Below are positions 50,476-59,123 of a stretch of 64,000 nt of DNA, one piece after another. The number at the start of each line of letters is the position of its first letter. Position 1 is the first letter of the stretch. This DNA comes from Mangrovibacter yixingensis. Lineage in GTDB: Bacteria; Pseudomonadota; Gammaproteobacteria; Enterobacterales; Enterobacteriaceae. Made by a program: the position numbers and the translations under genes. The notes under the pieces are model-generated. The model saw only the letters and a list, made by a program, of their open reading frames with translations. It had not been told where the DNA came from and searched no databases. The stretch spans positions 558,001 through 622,000 of the forward strand of contig NZ_JAIVKM010000001.1 of NCBI RefSeq assembly GCF_020523985.1. The letters run 5' to 3'.

Positions 50476-52017
50476 ATGGCTGTAAATACAGAAAGCGCAA
50501 CCACTGGGGATACTGTGGTGCTGGAACGCCCTGAAGCGGGCAGTGTATATACCTCCCTGTTTGAGAAAATAAACCTTAACCCTGTTTCAGAGCTGAGTGC
50601 TCTGGATATCTGGCAAGATGCACAGGCGATGTCTGATGCGACTGCCGATGAGCGCCTGACTGCAGGTATGCAGGTTTTCCTTGAGTGCCTGAGTAAAGCG
50701 GGTTCACGTGTAGAAAAACTGGATAAGCACCTGATTGATCACCATATAGCAGAGCTGGACTGGCAAATTAGCCGTCAACTGGATGCAGTTATGCATCACG
50801 AAAGCTTCCAGTCCGTGGAATCCTTGTGGCGTGGTGTGAAATCACTGGTAGATAAAACGGATTTTCGCCAGAACGTCAAAATTGAACTTTTGGATTTGTC
50901 CAAAGACGATCTGCGTCAGGATTTTGAAGATGCGCCAGAAATTATTCAAAGTGGCCTGTATTTACAGACGTATGTTGCCGAATACGATACACCAGGCGGC
51001 GAGCCGATAGCGGCGTTAATCTCTGCATATGAATTTGATGCATCGGCTCAGGATGTTGCTCTGCTCCGTAATATCTCAAAAGTATCAGCCGCTGCGCATA
51101 TGCCGTTTATTGGTTCAGCTGGCCCGGCCTTTTTCTTGAAAGACTCGATGGAAGAAGTCGCCGCTATTAAAGATATTGGTAACTATTTTGACCGTGCTGA
51201 ATACATCAAGTGGAAATCGTTCCGGGAAACAGATGATTCCCGTTACCTTGGGCTGGTGATGCCACGAGTGCTTGGCCGGCTTCCATATGGCCCGGATACG
51301 GTACCAGTACGTAGCTTTAACTATGTTGAAGAAGTCAAAGGCCCGGATCACGACAAGTATTTGTGGACTAATGCGTCTTTTGCCTTTGCTGCCAATATGG
51401 TTCGTAGCTTTATCAATAATGGCTGGTGTGTACAAATTCGTGGTCCACAGGCAGGTGGCGCAGTCCAGGATCTGCCAATCCATTTGTATGATCTGGGAAC
51501 GGGCAACCAGGTGAAGATCCCTTCTGAAGTCATGATTCCTGAAACCCGCGAATTCGAATTTGCTAACCTCGGTTTTATCCCGCTTTCCTATTACAAAAAC
51601 CGCGATTACGCGTGTTTCTTTTCGGCAAACTCTACCCAAAAACCCGCACTGTATGACACGGCTGATGCAACAGCAAATAGCCGCATTAATGCGAGATTAC
51701 CCTACATATTCTTGCTGTCGCGCATTGCTCATTACCTCAAGCTGATTCAACGCGAAAATATCGGTACCACCAAGGACCGTCGTTTGCTGGAGCTGGAACT
51801 GAATACCTGGGTGAGTGGGTTAGTAACAGAAATGACCGACCCAGGCGATGAGCTGCAGGCATCTCATCCACTGCGTGACGCAAAAGTAGTTGTGGAAGAT
51901 ATCAGTGATAATCCGGGGTTCTTCAGCGTGAAATTGTATGCGGTGCCGCATTTCCAGGTTGAAGGAATGGATGTCAACCTGTCACTGGTTTCCCAGATGC
52001 CGAAGGCGAAATCTTAA
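50476..52017 (+). CDS. tssC: TssC (VipB), T6SS contractile sheath large subunit
   Basis: Large sheath protein of 513 residues, partner of TssB. It has the signatures LDWQISRQLDAVMHHESFQSVESLWRG (abridged to key residues: Leu-Asp...Leu-Trp-Arg-Gly), GNYFDRAEYIKWKSFRE, RLPYGPDTVPVRSFNY, and a C-terminal KVVVEDISDNPGFFSVKLY. I use the ATG at 50476, six bases after AAGGA; an ATG at 50470 overlaps that SD. Confidence 0.95.
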   Translation: MAVNTESATTGDTVVLERPEAGSVYTSLFEKINLNPVSELSALDIWQDAQAMSDATADERLTAGMQVFLECLSKAGSRVEKLDKHLIDHHIAELDWQISRQLDAVMHHESFQSVESLWRGVKSLVDKTDFRQNVKIELLDLSKDDLRQDFEDAPEIIQSGLYLQTYVAEYDTPGGEPIAALISAYEFDASAQDVALLRNISKVSAAAHMPFIGSAGPAFFLKDSMEEVAAIKDIGNYFDRAEYIKWKSFRETDDSRYLGLVMPRVLGRLPYGPDTVPVRSFNYVEEVKGPDHDKYLWTNASFAFAANMVRSFINNGWCVQIRGPQAGGAVQDLPIHLYDLGTGNQVKIPSEVMIPETREFEFANLGFIPLSYYKNRDYACFFSANSTQKPALYDTADATANSRINARLPYIFLLSRIAHYLKLIQRENIGTTKDRRLLELELNTWVSGLVTEMTDPGDELQASHPLRDAKVVVEDISDNPGFFSVKLYAVPHFQVEGMDVNLSLVSQMPKAKS

Positions 52018-52032
52018 CAAGGCAGGAAGCCG

Positions 52033-53373
52033 ATGAAAACGGAACAACCGTTATGGGGGCGAGGCATCATGATTTCGCCCCAGCACTTCCAACAACAGGC
52101 TGCGTATGCAGCCTGGTCTGCCGAATGCATTGCCCGGATGGGGCTCAACCACCCTTGGGGGGTGGTTGAGGTTTCGTTTGAGCATGATGCACTGAAGCTA
52201 GGTTATCTCCAGGCCCGCCAATTACATGTCCGTTTCCAGGATGGTTCATTGATTGATACCAACAATGCAGATGCGTTACCGCCTGTTCTGCCGTTGGATA
52301 GTGAATCTCATGAAACGACGGTTCTCCTTGCTTTACCCCGTATGCGTGCAAATGGTGGAAATTGCCTGAAGCCTGAAGAAGTGGGCACCCGCCCGGTTCG
52401 TTTTCGTCAGGCCTGGCGAGATGTGCGTAATCATTATGGGGACGATGATCGCCAGATTGCCATACTTCAGCCTGAGCTGACCTTGCGTTTTGCGCACCAG
52501 GAAAATGGGGACTTCCTTACCTGCCCTGTTGCACATTTGGTTCAGGATTCGCAGGGCGCGTGGGGTCTGGACGACACTTTTCTTCCCCCATTACTCAGTG
52601 TGCAGAGTAGCCCATGGTTGGTACTCCACCTGGAGCAATTGATGGCACAACTGCGCGCGCGCCTGACTCGTTTAATGGCAATGCGGCGTGAAAGCAATGA
52701 ACGAATGGCTGATTTTGCTGTAGCGGATGTCTCATTGTTCTGGTTACTCAATGCGCTTAATAGCGCTGAACCTGTGCTTGGGCAATTCCAGCGCTACCCA
52801 CAGTCACCTGTTGAACGCCTGTATCCCGAGCTTGCTCGTTTGGCGGGTAGCTTGCTGACATTTTCCCTGGCGCACCAGGTCAACGCCATTCCTCATTATC
52901 GCCATGACGCACTGAATGAAGTCTTCCCACCATTATTCAATTTGTTGAGTGATTTATTAGAAGCCAGTCTGCCATCAAGGGTTGTGGCTATTGAACTTAC
53001 TCATGATGAACGCTTGCGTCTATGGTCAGCCCGCCTGCACGACCCACGCTTGCGTGATGGGGCGGATTACTATCTTTCGGTCCGTTCCCCCATTCCAGCC
53101 TCTCGGCTGCAGGAGCAATTTCCCCTGCAATGCCGTGTTGGTAGCCCAGATTTTGTTACCAGTTTGGTTAATGCGTCTCGTCAAGGGATACCACTCAAGC
53201 CGTTGAGCCATGTTCCTGCAGCCATTCCATTGCGCCTGGAAAACCAGTATTTCTCGCTTGATTTATCTCATCCGGCAGCAAAAGAGATGCTGGAAAGCGG
53301 GAGTTGCATGTTCTACACCCCAGGCATGTTGGGCGAACCTGAACTTGAACTTTATGCGGTACTGAGAACATGA
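52033..53373 (+). CDS. tssK: TssK, T6SS baseplate protein
   Basis: Baseplate component linking the wedge to the TssJLM membrane complex; 446 residues. Start KTEQPLWGRGIMISPQHFQQQ carries the family pattern WxxGxxLxPQHFQ. FPPLFNLLSDLLEASLPSRVV belongs to the middle domain. It overlaps tssL by 4 bases. Confidence 0.94.
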   Translation: MKTEQPLWGRGIMISPQHFQQQAAYAAWSAECIARMGLNHPWGVVEVSFEHDALKLGYLQARQLHVRFQDGSLIDTNNADALPPVLPLDSESHETTVLLALPRMRANGGNCLKPEEVGTRPVRFRQAWRDVRNHYGDDDRQIAILQPELTLRFAHQENGDFLTCPVAHLVQDSQGAWGLDDTFLPPLLSVQSSPWLVLHLEQLMAQLRARLTRLMAMRRESNERMADFAVADVSLFWLLNALNSAEPVLGQFQRYPQSPVERLYPELARLAGSLLTFSLAHQVNAIPHYRHDALNEVFPPLFNLLSDLLEASLPSRVVAIELTHDERLRLWSARLHDPRLRDGADYYLSVRSPIPASRLQEQFPLQCRVGSPDFVTSLVNASRQGIPLKPLSHVPAAIPLRLENQYFSLDLSHPAAKEMLESGSCMFYTPGMLGEPELELYAVLRT

Positions 53374-54059
53374 GTGAACAGACATTTGAAGACGTAAAAC
53401 TTATTGATATAGATGCACTTTTGCAAAGTACATGGCTTCAGGTTATTAGCTTACGCCACAGCCCGGAATTTAAAGCTGGCGAAGGGAAAGTATTATGGGA
53501 CCGCTGTGTTGAGAATATTAACCAGGTACAACAAGCACTGAAAGATGCGCAATTGGATGCAGCGAGTTGCCTGCATATTCTCACCGCGCAATGTGCGCTA
53601 TTGGATGAAACGATTAAAGGGCGAGGCATTCAGGATGAAGCCTGTGTGCAGTGGTACAGCATTCCCCTGGAAGGGCATTTTCTGGGCACAATGAATGCAG
53701 GAGATACACTTTGCGACCACATGCGTGCGGTGTTGCGTGAGCCTGAGCCAGACCCTGCCGTTTTAGCCTGTTTTCATAGAGTAATGGTATTAGGTTTTTT
53801 GGGTAGTTACCGTTCACTGGATGACCCGGAGCGTAATAAATTACTCAAAGCGCTCAATGAACGAGTTGGCGCGTTTAAATACACACAATCACAACCGGTA
53901 CTGGCAGAAAGATTCGATGAAGTGGGAGTAATGCGTTGTTTTTCCTCCTGGCCTGCCCGTATTGGTCTGGCAGTCTTTATGCTGGTTGTGTTGTGGTTAG
54001 GGCTTGATCTTTGGCTCGACCAGGTGCTGGTAACCCTGTTGCCTGAGGTGGTTCCATGA
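53370..54059 (+). CDS. tssL: TssL (DotU/IcmH), T6SS inner-membrane protein
   Basis: Inner-membrane protein of the T6SS trans-envelope complex. It is 229 residues, with a cytoplasmic DotU domain (ILTAQCALLDETIKG, VLGFLGSYRSLDDPERNKLL) and one C-terminal membrane helix (IGLAVFMLVVLWLGLDLWL). It is the short form, without a fused peptidoglycan-binding domain; that role probably falls to the next gene, which overlaps it by 4 bases. Confidence 0.94.
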   Translation: MSEQTFEDVKLIDIDALLQSTWLQVISLRHSPEFKAGEGKVLWDRCVENINQVQQALKDAQLDAASCLHILTAQCALLDETIKGRGIQDEACVQWYSIPLEGHFLGTMNAGDTLCDHMRAVLREPEPDPAVLACFHRVMVLGFLGSYRSLDDPERNKLLKALNERVGAFKYTQSQPVLAERFDEVGVMRCFSSWPARIGLAVFMLVVLWLGLDLWLDQVLVTLLPEVVP

Positions 54060-55750
54060 CCCCTACACAACAGCGGATGCTGGTGTTATTGGCTGTACTG
54101 CTAAGTAGTGCGCTTTGTCTGGGATTCTTGCCTATCTCGCGTTTTCTTGCCGTATTGGTGGTGGTTGCCATTTGGGGAAGCGCCGCAGTATGTATAGGCT
54201 TGCTCTACCGCCGAGAAAACGCGATTGCTTCTACGTCCCTGGCTCATTTGCCAGGGGCGGCCTACCGTCAGCCGGTTGTTCTGGTTTGTGGTGATTTACC
54301 TTACCCATGGCCGGACACATCACCAATACTCACTGTGAGCCAGGGCTGCTGGATTCGAGTCGAAAACCCTCATAACCTGGTTGCAGTTGCACAGGAACTG
54401 TTGTCTCAACGCCCAGGCTGGAGCCGGCAGCTATCTGTAATGTTTTGCGTCTGCCCACAACAACATGAGGAGCAAAAATCGCTCACCAGCCAATTGCTCA
54501 TGTTCCGTTGGCAAATAAGCCAGTTGCACAAGGTTACCGGGCATGCTGTTCCATTGCTGCTCAGCAGTGTGGTTGGTGCCTCAATGGTGAAGAATATTCA
54601 TTGGCAATCGGCAACTCCTGAGGGAAATATCCGCGTATGGCATAGCGCATTAGTACCGGAAGCAGTTACTGACTGGCTTAACACAACAGACTCTCAATAT
54701 GTTGAACACCCTGTATTGATGAATAGCCTGACGAACTGGTTCAGCCGCTATGTCCACTCAGTATTTACAGATAACAAACCGGATATGCCACCCGTTGTAC
54801 CCACTGCAGTTGTCTGGGGAGTAAGCCCCGTTTTGGTGGGTAATTTACCCCGGTCTGTCTGGACCGACTGGTTGCATCAACATACAGCATTAAACAACGT
54901 AGCAGGCTGGCACCCGGAGGCGGCTGACAACATGGTGATGCCGCTGCTGCCTGATTTTATTTTGCCATTTTTGCCTGATGGTGAAGGGGTAACACCAGCC
55001 CAGCATTTGTGGCGTAACAGCCTTACCCTGTTAACACTGGCTATTGGTGTGGCTTTAGCCAGCAGCGCCTGGAACAACCAGCAATTACTACAACGCATCA
55101 GTTTTGACTTACAGCATTACAACCATATTGACCCGGAAGATCACCAGCTGAAAGCGCAAGCGGTAAAGCAGCTTGGCCTGCATGCGGCTCAACTGAATAG
55201 CTGGGCTCGTAATGGTGAGCCACTTCGTCTGGGCCAGGGGTTGTACCGGGGGGAATATTTACGAGCACCGGTTATGGCCGCTATCCAGTCTTATGTTGCA
55301 CCGGTACAACCTGTTGTTTCCACAGCCCCGGAAACACGCCAACCCAATATCATTCACCTCGATAGCATGTCCTTGTTTGATGCCGGGAAATCTGAACTGA
55401 AACCGGGCTCCACAAAAGTTCTGGTCAATGCACTGGTGGGGGTGAAAGCCCGGCCGGGATGGTTGATTAGGATAACCGGGCACACAGATAACATTGGGAG
55501 CACGCCACTTAACCAGGCGTTGTCCTTGAAACGGGCTGAGTCGGTACGTGACTGGATGCGTGATACCGGCGAAATACCTGAGAACTGTTTTGCGGTTCAA
55601 GGGGTTGGTGCAAGCCGCCCTGTAGCAACTAACGATACAGCGGAAGGGCGTGCGCTTAACCGACGTGTCGAAATCAACCTGGTTCCACAGGCAAATGCTT
55701 GCCTGGCCCCAGGTTTATCCTCTGCGCCATCACAGGATGGTGGCGTTTAA
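54056..55750 (+). CDS. T6SS-associated OmpA-domain protein
   Basis: 564 residues. Two N-terminal membrane helices (MLVLLAVLLSSALCLGFLPI and FLAVLVVVAIWGSAAVCIGL) are followed by a large middle region of no recognised domain, another hydrophobic helix near 325-340 (LTLLTLAIGVALASSAW), and a C-terminal OmpA-like domain. The peptidoglycan-binding pattern is ITGHTDNIGSTPLNQALSLKRAESVRDWM followed by RALNRRVEI (abridged reading: GHTDN...LS..RA..V...NRRVEI). It probably anchors the apparatus to the cell wall. Genes of this type sit between tssL and hcp in Klebsiella/Enterobacter clusters. Confidence 0.88.
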   Translation: MTPTQQRMLVLLAVLLSSALCLGFLPISRFLAVLVVVAIWGSAAVCIGLLYRRENAIASTSLAHLPGAAYRQPVVLVCGDLPYPWPDTSPILTVSQGCWIRVENPHNLVAVAQELLSQRPGWSRQLSVMFCVCPQQHEEQKSLTSQLLMFRWQISQLHKVTGHAVPLLLSSVVGASMVKNIHWQSATPEGNIRVWHSALVPEAVTDWLNTTDSQYVEHPVLMNSLTNWFSRYVHSVFTDNKPDMPPVVPTAVVWGVSPVLVGNLPRSVWTDWLHQHTALNNVAGWHPEAADNMVMPLLPDFILPFLPDGEGVTPAQHLWRNSLTLLTLAIGVALASSAWNNQQLLQRISFDLQHYNHIDPEDHQLKAQAVKQLGLHAAQLNSWARNGEPLRLGQGLYRGEYLRAPVMAAIQSYVAPVQPVVSTAPETRQPNIIHLDSMSLFDAGKSELKPGSTKVLVNALVGVKARPGWLIRITGHTDNIGSTPLNQALSLKRAESVRDWMRDTGEIPENCFAVQGVGASRPVATNDTAEGRALNRRVEINLVPQANACLAPGLSSAPSQDGGV

Positions 55751-55771
55751 CAAAACGAAATGGAGTAACAA

Positions 55772-56263
55772 ATGGCAATTCCTGTTTATCTTTGGCTGAA
55801 AGACGATGGCGGTGCTGATATCAAAGGTTCTGTTGATGTTCAGGACCGTGAAGGGAGTGTCGAAGTGGTGGCACAGGAGCACAACCTGTATATCCCGACT
55901 GATAACAACACCGGAAAACTAACCGGCACCCGTATCCACACGCCTTTTTTGTTCACCAAAGAAATTGATTCCGCCAGCCCGTACTTATACAAGGCTGTGA
56001 CCACAGGGCAGACGCTGCAGTCAGCAGAGTTCAAGTGGTACAAAATCAATGATGCAGGCCAGGAAGTGGAGTACTTCAACACCAAACTTGAGAATGTGAA
56101 AGTGGTGAGGGTAAACCCGGTCATGCATGACATCAAAGACCCATCCTACGAGAAACACAATCACCTGGAGCGCATTGAACTGCGTTACGAAAAAATCACC
56201 TGGACTTATAAAGACGGCAACATCATTCATTCCGATTCATGGAATGAGCGCGCCACCGCATAA
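55772..56263 (+). CDS. hcp: Hcp (TssD), T6SS inner-tube protein
   Basis: 163-residue tube protein, starting MAIPVYLWLKDDGGADIKGS. It has VEVVAQEHNLYIPTDNNTGK, RIHTPFLFTKEIDSASPYLY and the C-terminal ERIELRYEKITWTYKDGNI conserved in enteric Hcp. AATGGAG lies before the ATG. A terminator-like hairpin follows, which would allow more Hcp than downstream products. Confidence 0.96.
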   Translation: MAIPVYLWLKDDGGADIKGSVDVQDREGSVEVVAQEHNLYIPTDNNTGKLTGTRIHTPFLFTKEIDSASPYLYKAVTTGQTLQSAEFKWYKINDAGQEVEYFNTKLENVKVVRVNPVMHDIKDPSYEKHNHLERIELRYEKITWTYKDGNIIHSDSWNERATA

Positions 56264-56272
56264 GTCGCCAAC

Positions 56273-56306
56273 GCGGGCAGTTTCGGCTGCCCGCTTTTCT
56301 TTTTTG
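56273..56306 (+). terminator. Terminator-like hairpin after hcp
   Basis: Perfect 8-base stem GCGGGCAG/CTGCCCGC with a 6-base loop, then TTTTCTTTTTT. It sits inside the cluster, 181 bases before clpV. The clpV SD/promoter region after it shows nothing else I recognise. Confidence 0.75.
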
Positions 56307-56444
56307 CTGAGCATCTGTTATGCGGGGGCTCAGCAAAAAATACTACAAACCCCAAACCAGACCGGATGCGCTAAGGCTCCTTATCACCAGGAAAAGCGAT
56401 GGGCGGTAGCGTGCCTGAAGGTCTCTGACAGCGAGTAAAAGAAT

Positions 56445-59123
56445 ATGGAAAATTCCGCGATCCTGTTACGTCGTCTTAACCCGTACTGCGCCCGTGCTCT
56501 TGAAGGTGCGGCATCTTTATGTCAAACCCGGGCTCACGCAAAAATTCTACCTGAACACTGGCTACTCAAGTTACTTGAGCAGGGAGAAGGGGATTTGACG
56601 GTGCTGGGGAGACGTTATGAGTGGGATATGGATGCGCTGTGGCGGAGCCTGATGAACTGGCTGGATGCGTTACCCCTAAAGGTCCATAACCGACCACAAC
56701 TTTCTGATGATCTTCTGGCTTTATTGCAGGAAGCCTGGTTGCGGGCTTCGTTGGCCGGGGAAGAACAGATTCGCAGTATTCATCTATTGATGGCTCTGGT
56801 TAACAAACCTCGTCTTGTCACCTGTGATGGCTTATGGCCACTGTTGACGCTGGCGCAAATCCAGCTAGAACGCCTGCGCCCACTTCTCAATACTCAATCT
56901 GATGAACGGCCAGAAGTACAGCATGATGCCAAACTGGCGCATCCACTTGCGGATAATGTCACCCTGGAAGGGCGCCCGGAAAGCCAACAAGAAAATACAG
57001 AAACATCGCACAACGCATTACAAAATACGTTGGATAAATTTACCGTTGATGTGACCGCCAAAGCCCGCAAAGGGGACATCGACCCGGTATTTGGGCGCGA
57101 TACTGAAATTCGCCAGATGGTAGATATTCTTTCGAGGCGGCGCAAAAACAACCCCATTCTGGTTGGCGAGCCGGGTGTTGGAAAAACAGCGTTAGTGGAA
57201 GGGTTGGCTTTGCGTATCGCGCAAGGGAATGTTCCTGAATCCCTGAAACCTGTCACCCTGCGTACTCTGGACCTGGGGCTGTTACAGGCTGGTGCTGGTG
57301 TTAAAGGCGAATTTGAACAACGGCTGAAAAATATTATTGATGCCGTGCAGCAGTCAGATATTCCCGTTCTCCTGTTTATCGATGAAGCTCACACCATTAT
57401 TGGTGCCGGGAACCAGGCGGGTGGGGCCGATGCAGCTAATCTGCTGAAACCTGCTTTGGCCCGCGGTGAACTGCGTACTATCGCAGCCACGACCTGGAGC
57501 GAATATAAACAATATTTTGAACGTGACGCCGCACTGGAACGCCGTTTCCAAATGGTGAAAGTTGATGAACCCGATGACGACACAGCCTGCCTGATGCTCA
57601 GAGGCCTTAAGCCACGTTATGCGCAACATCATGGTGTCCATATTACCGATGATGCTGTGCGTGCTGCAGTGATTCTGTCACGCCGCTACCTGACCGGGCG
57701 CCAGTTGCCAGATAAAGCGGTCGATTTGCTGGATACCGCCGCAGCCCGTGTTCGTATGAGCCTCGATACATTGCCGGAAGCTTTGACTGATCACCGTTCG
57801 CTCATTACCGCACTGGAAATGGAGCGCAAAGCACTTCAGGAAGATATTGATGCTGGTGGTGATGTGCCCAATGAGCGCATTACCGCCCTCGAACAAGAAG
57901 AAATTGGTCTGGTGGTGGCACTTGATGAACTGGAGGCTCAATACGGCAAAGAGCGGGCTTTGACCGAACAAATTCTGGGTTGCGCAGGCGATGCATCTGG
58001 CTCAGGGGAAAGAGCTTCCTTGCTTAAACAGTTGCGTGAAGTTCAGCAGGAACAGGCGCTGATCTACCCAGATGTTGAACCGCGCACCGTAGCAAATGTT
58101 ATTGCAGACTGGACAGGGGTACCGCTCTCTTCGTTGATGAAAGACGAACAAACTGAGTTGCTAAGCCTGGAACATGAAATCGGCAAACGGGTAGTTGGCC
58201 AGGATGGCGCGTTGAATGCTATTGCCCAACGGTTGCGGGCCGCCAAAACTGGGTTGACACCAGAAAACGGCCCTCAGGGAGTCTTTCTGTTGGTTGGCCC
58301 GAGTGGAACCGGTAAGACAGAAACCGCACTGGCACTGTCCAACACGCTGTACGGTGGTGAAAAATCACTGATCACCATTAACTTATCGGAATACCAGGAG
58401 CCTCATACCGTATCCCAGCTAAAAGGCTCACCACCAGGCTATGTGGGGTACGGGCAAGGTGGCATTCTGACTGAAGCGGTGCGTAAACGCCCCTACAGCG
58501 TGGTGTTGCTGGATGAAGTTGAAAAGGCTCACAGGGATGTGATGAATCTGTTTTATCAGGTTTTTGACCGCGGCTTTATGCGCGATGGTGAAGGCCGCGA
58601 AATAGACTTCCGCAATACAGTGATATTGATGACATCTAATCTGGGTGGCGACTTGTTGATGCAAATGCAAGATGACCAACCTGAAGTCAAAGATGTGGAT
58701 TTGCATGAACGACTGCGTCCTTTATTGCGTGATCATTTTCAGCCTGCGCTGTTGGCGCGTTTCCAAACAGTAATTTATCGCCCGTTGTCACCTGCTGCTA
58801 TGCGCTCTATCGTCGAAATGAAACTGGCACAGGTGAGCCAGCGTTTGCAGCGACATTATGGGCTGAAAACACAAATAGAAAATAACCTGTATGACGCATT
58901 AACCTGCGCCTGCCTGTTACCCGATACCGGTGCGCGCAATATCGACAGCCTGCTTAACCAGCAAATTTTGCCAGTACTGAGCCAGCAACTGCTGGCTTAC
59001 CTGGCGCAGAAACAGCTTCCACAGAGCCTGACTCTGGGTTGGCATGAAGCGGAAGGGATAACCCTGGTATTTGGCACGCATGCCGGTAATGGTGATACCC
59101 CTGACAATGGAGGTGTGGAATGA
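56445..59123 (+). CDS. clpV: ClpV (TssH), T6SS sheath-recycling AAA+ ATPase
   Basis: Unfoldase that disassembles contracted TssBC sheath; 892 residues. The N-domain (1-160) has a Clp-N-like layout. First AAA+ Walker [11 protein letters not shown] near residue 241 and Walker [11 protein letters not shown] near 311; a middle coiled segment around 420-530; second Walker [11 protein letters not shown] near 615 and Walker [15 protein letters not shown]. ClpB is excluded by context and by ClpV wording ([20 protein letters not shown]). It overlaps vgrG by 4 bases. Confidence 0.95.
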   Translation: MENSAILLRRLNPYCARALEGAASLCQTRAHAKILPEHWLLKLLEQGEGDLTVLGRRYEWDMDALWRSLMNWLDALPLKVHNRPQLSDDLLALLQEAWLRASLAGEEQIRSIHLLMALVNKPRLVTCDGLWPLLTLAQIQLERLRPLLNTQSDERPEVQHDAKLAHPLADNVTLEGRPESQQENTETSHNALQNTLDKFTVDVTAKARKGDIDPVFGRDTEIRQMVDILSRRRKNNPILVGEPGVGKTALVEGLALRIAQGNVPESLKPVTLRTLDLGLLQAGAGVKGEFEQRLKNIIDAVQQSDIPVLLFIDEAHTIIGAGNQAGGADAANLLKPALARGELRTIAATTWSEYKQYFERDAALERRFQMVKVDEPDDDTACLMLRGLKPRYAQHHGVHITDDAVRAAVILSRRYLTGRQLPDKAVDLLDTAAARVRMSLDTLPEALTDHRSLITALEMERKALQEDIDAGGDVPNERITALEQEEIGLVVALDELEAQYGKERALTEQILGCAGDASGSGERASLLKQLREVQQEQALIYPDVEPRTVANVIADWTGVPLSSLMKDEQTELLSLEHEIGKRVVGQDGALNAIAQRLRAAKTGLTPENGPQGVFLLVGPSGTGKTETALALSNTLYGGEKSLITINLSEYQEPHTVSQLKGSPPGYVGYGQGGILTEAVRKRPYSVVLLDEVEKAHRDVMNLFYQVFDRGFMRDGEGREIDFRNTVILMTSNLGGDLLMQMQDDQPEVKDVDLHERLRPLLRDHFQPALLARFQTVIYRPLSPAAMRSIVEMKLAQVSQRLQRHYGLKTQIENNLYDALTCACLLPDTGARNIDSLLNQQILPVLSQQLLAYLAQKQLPQSLTLGWHEAEGITLVFGTHAGNGDTPDNGGVE

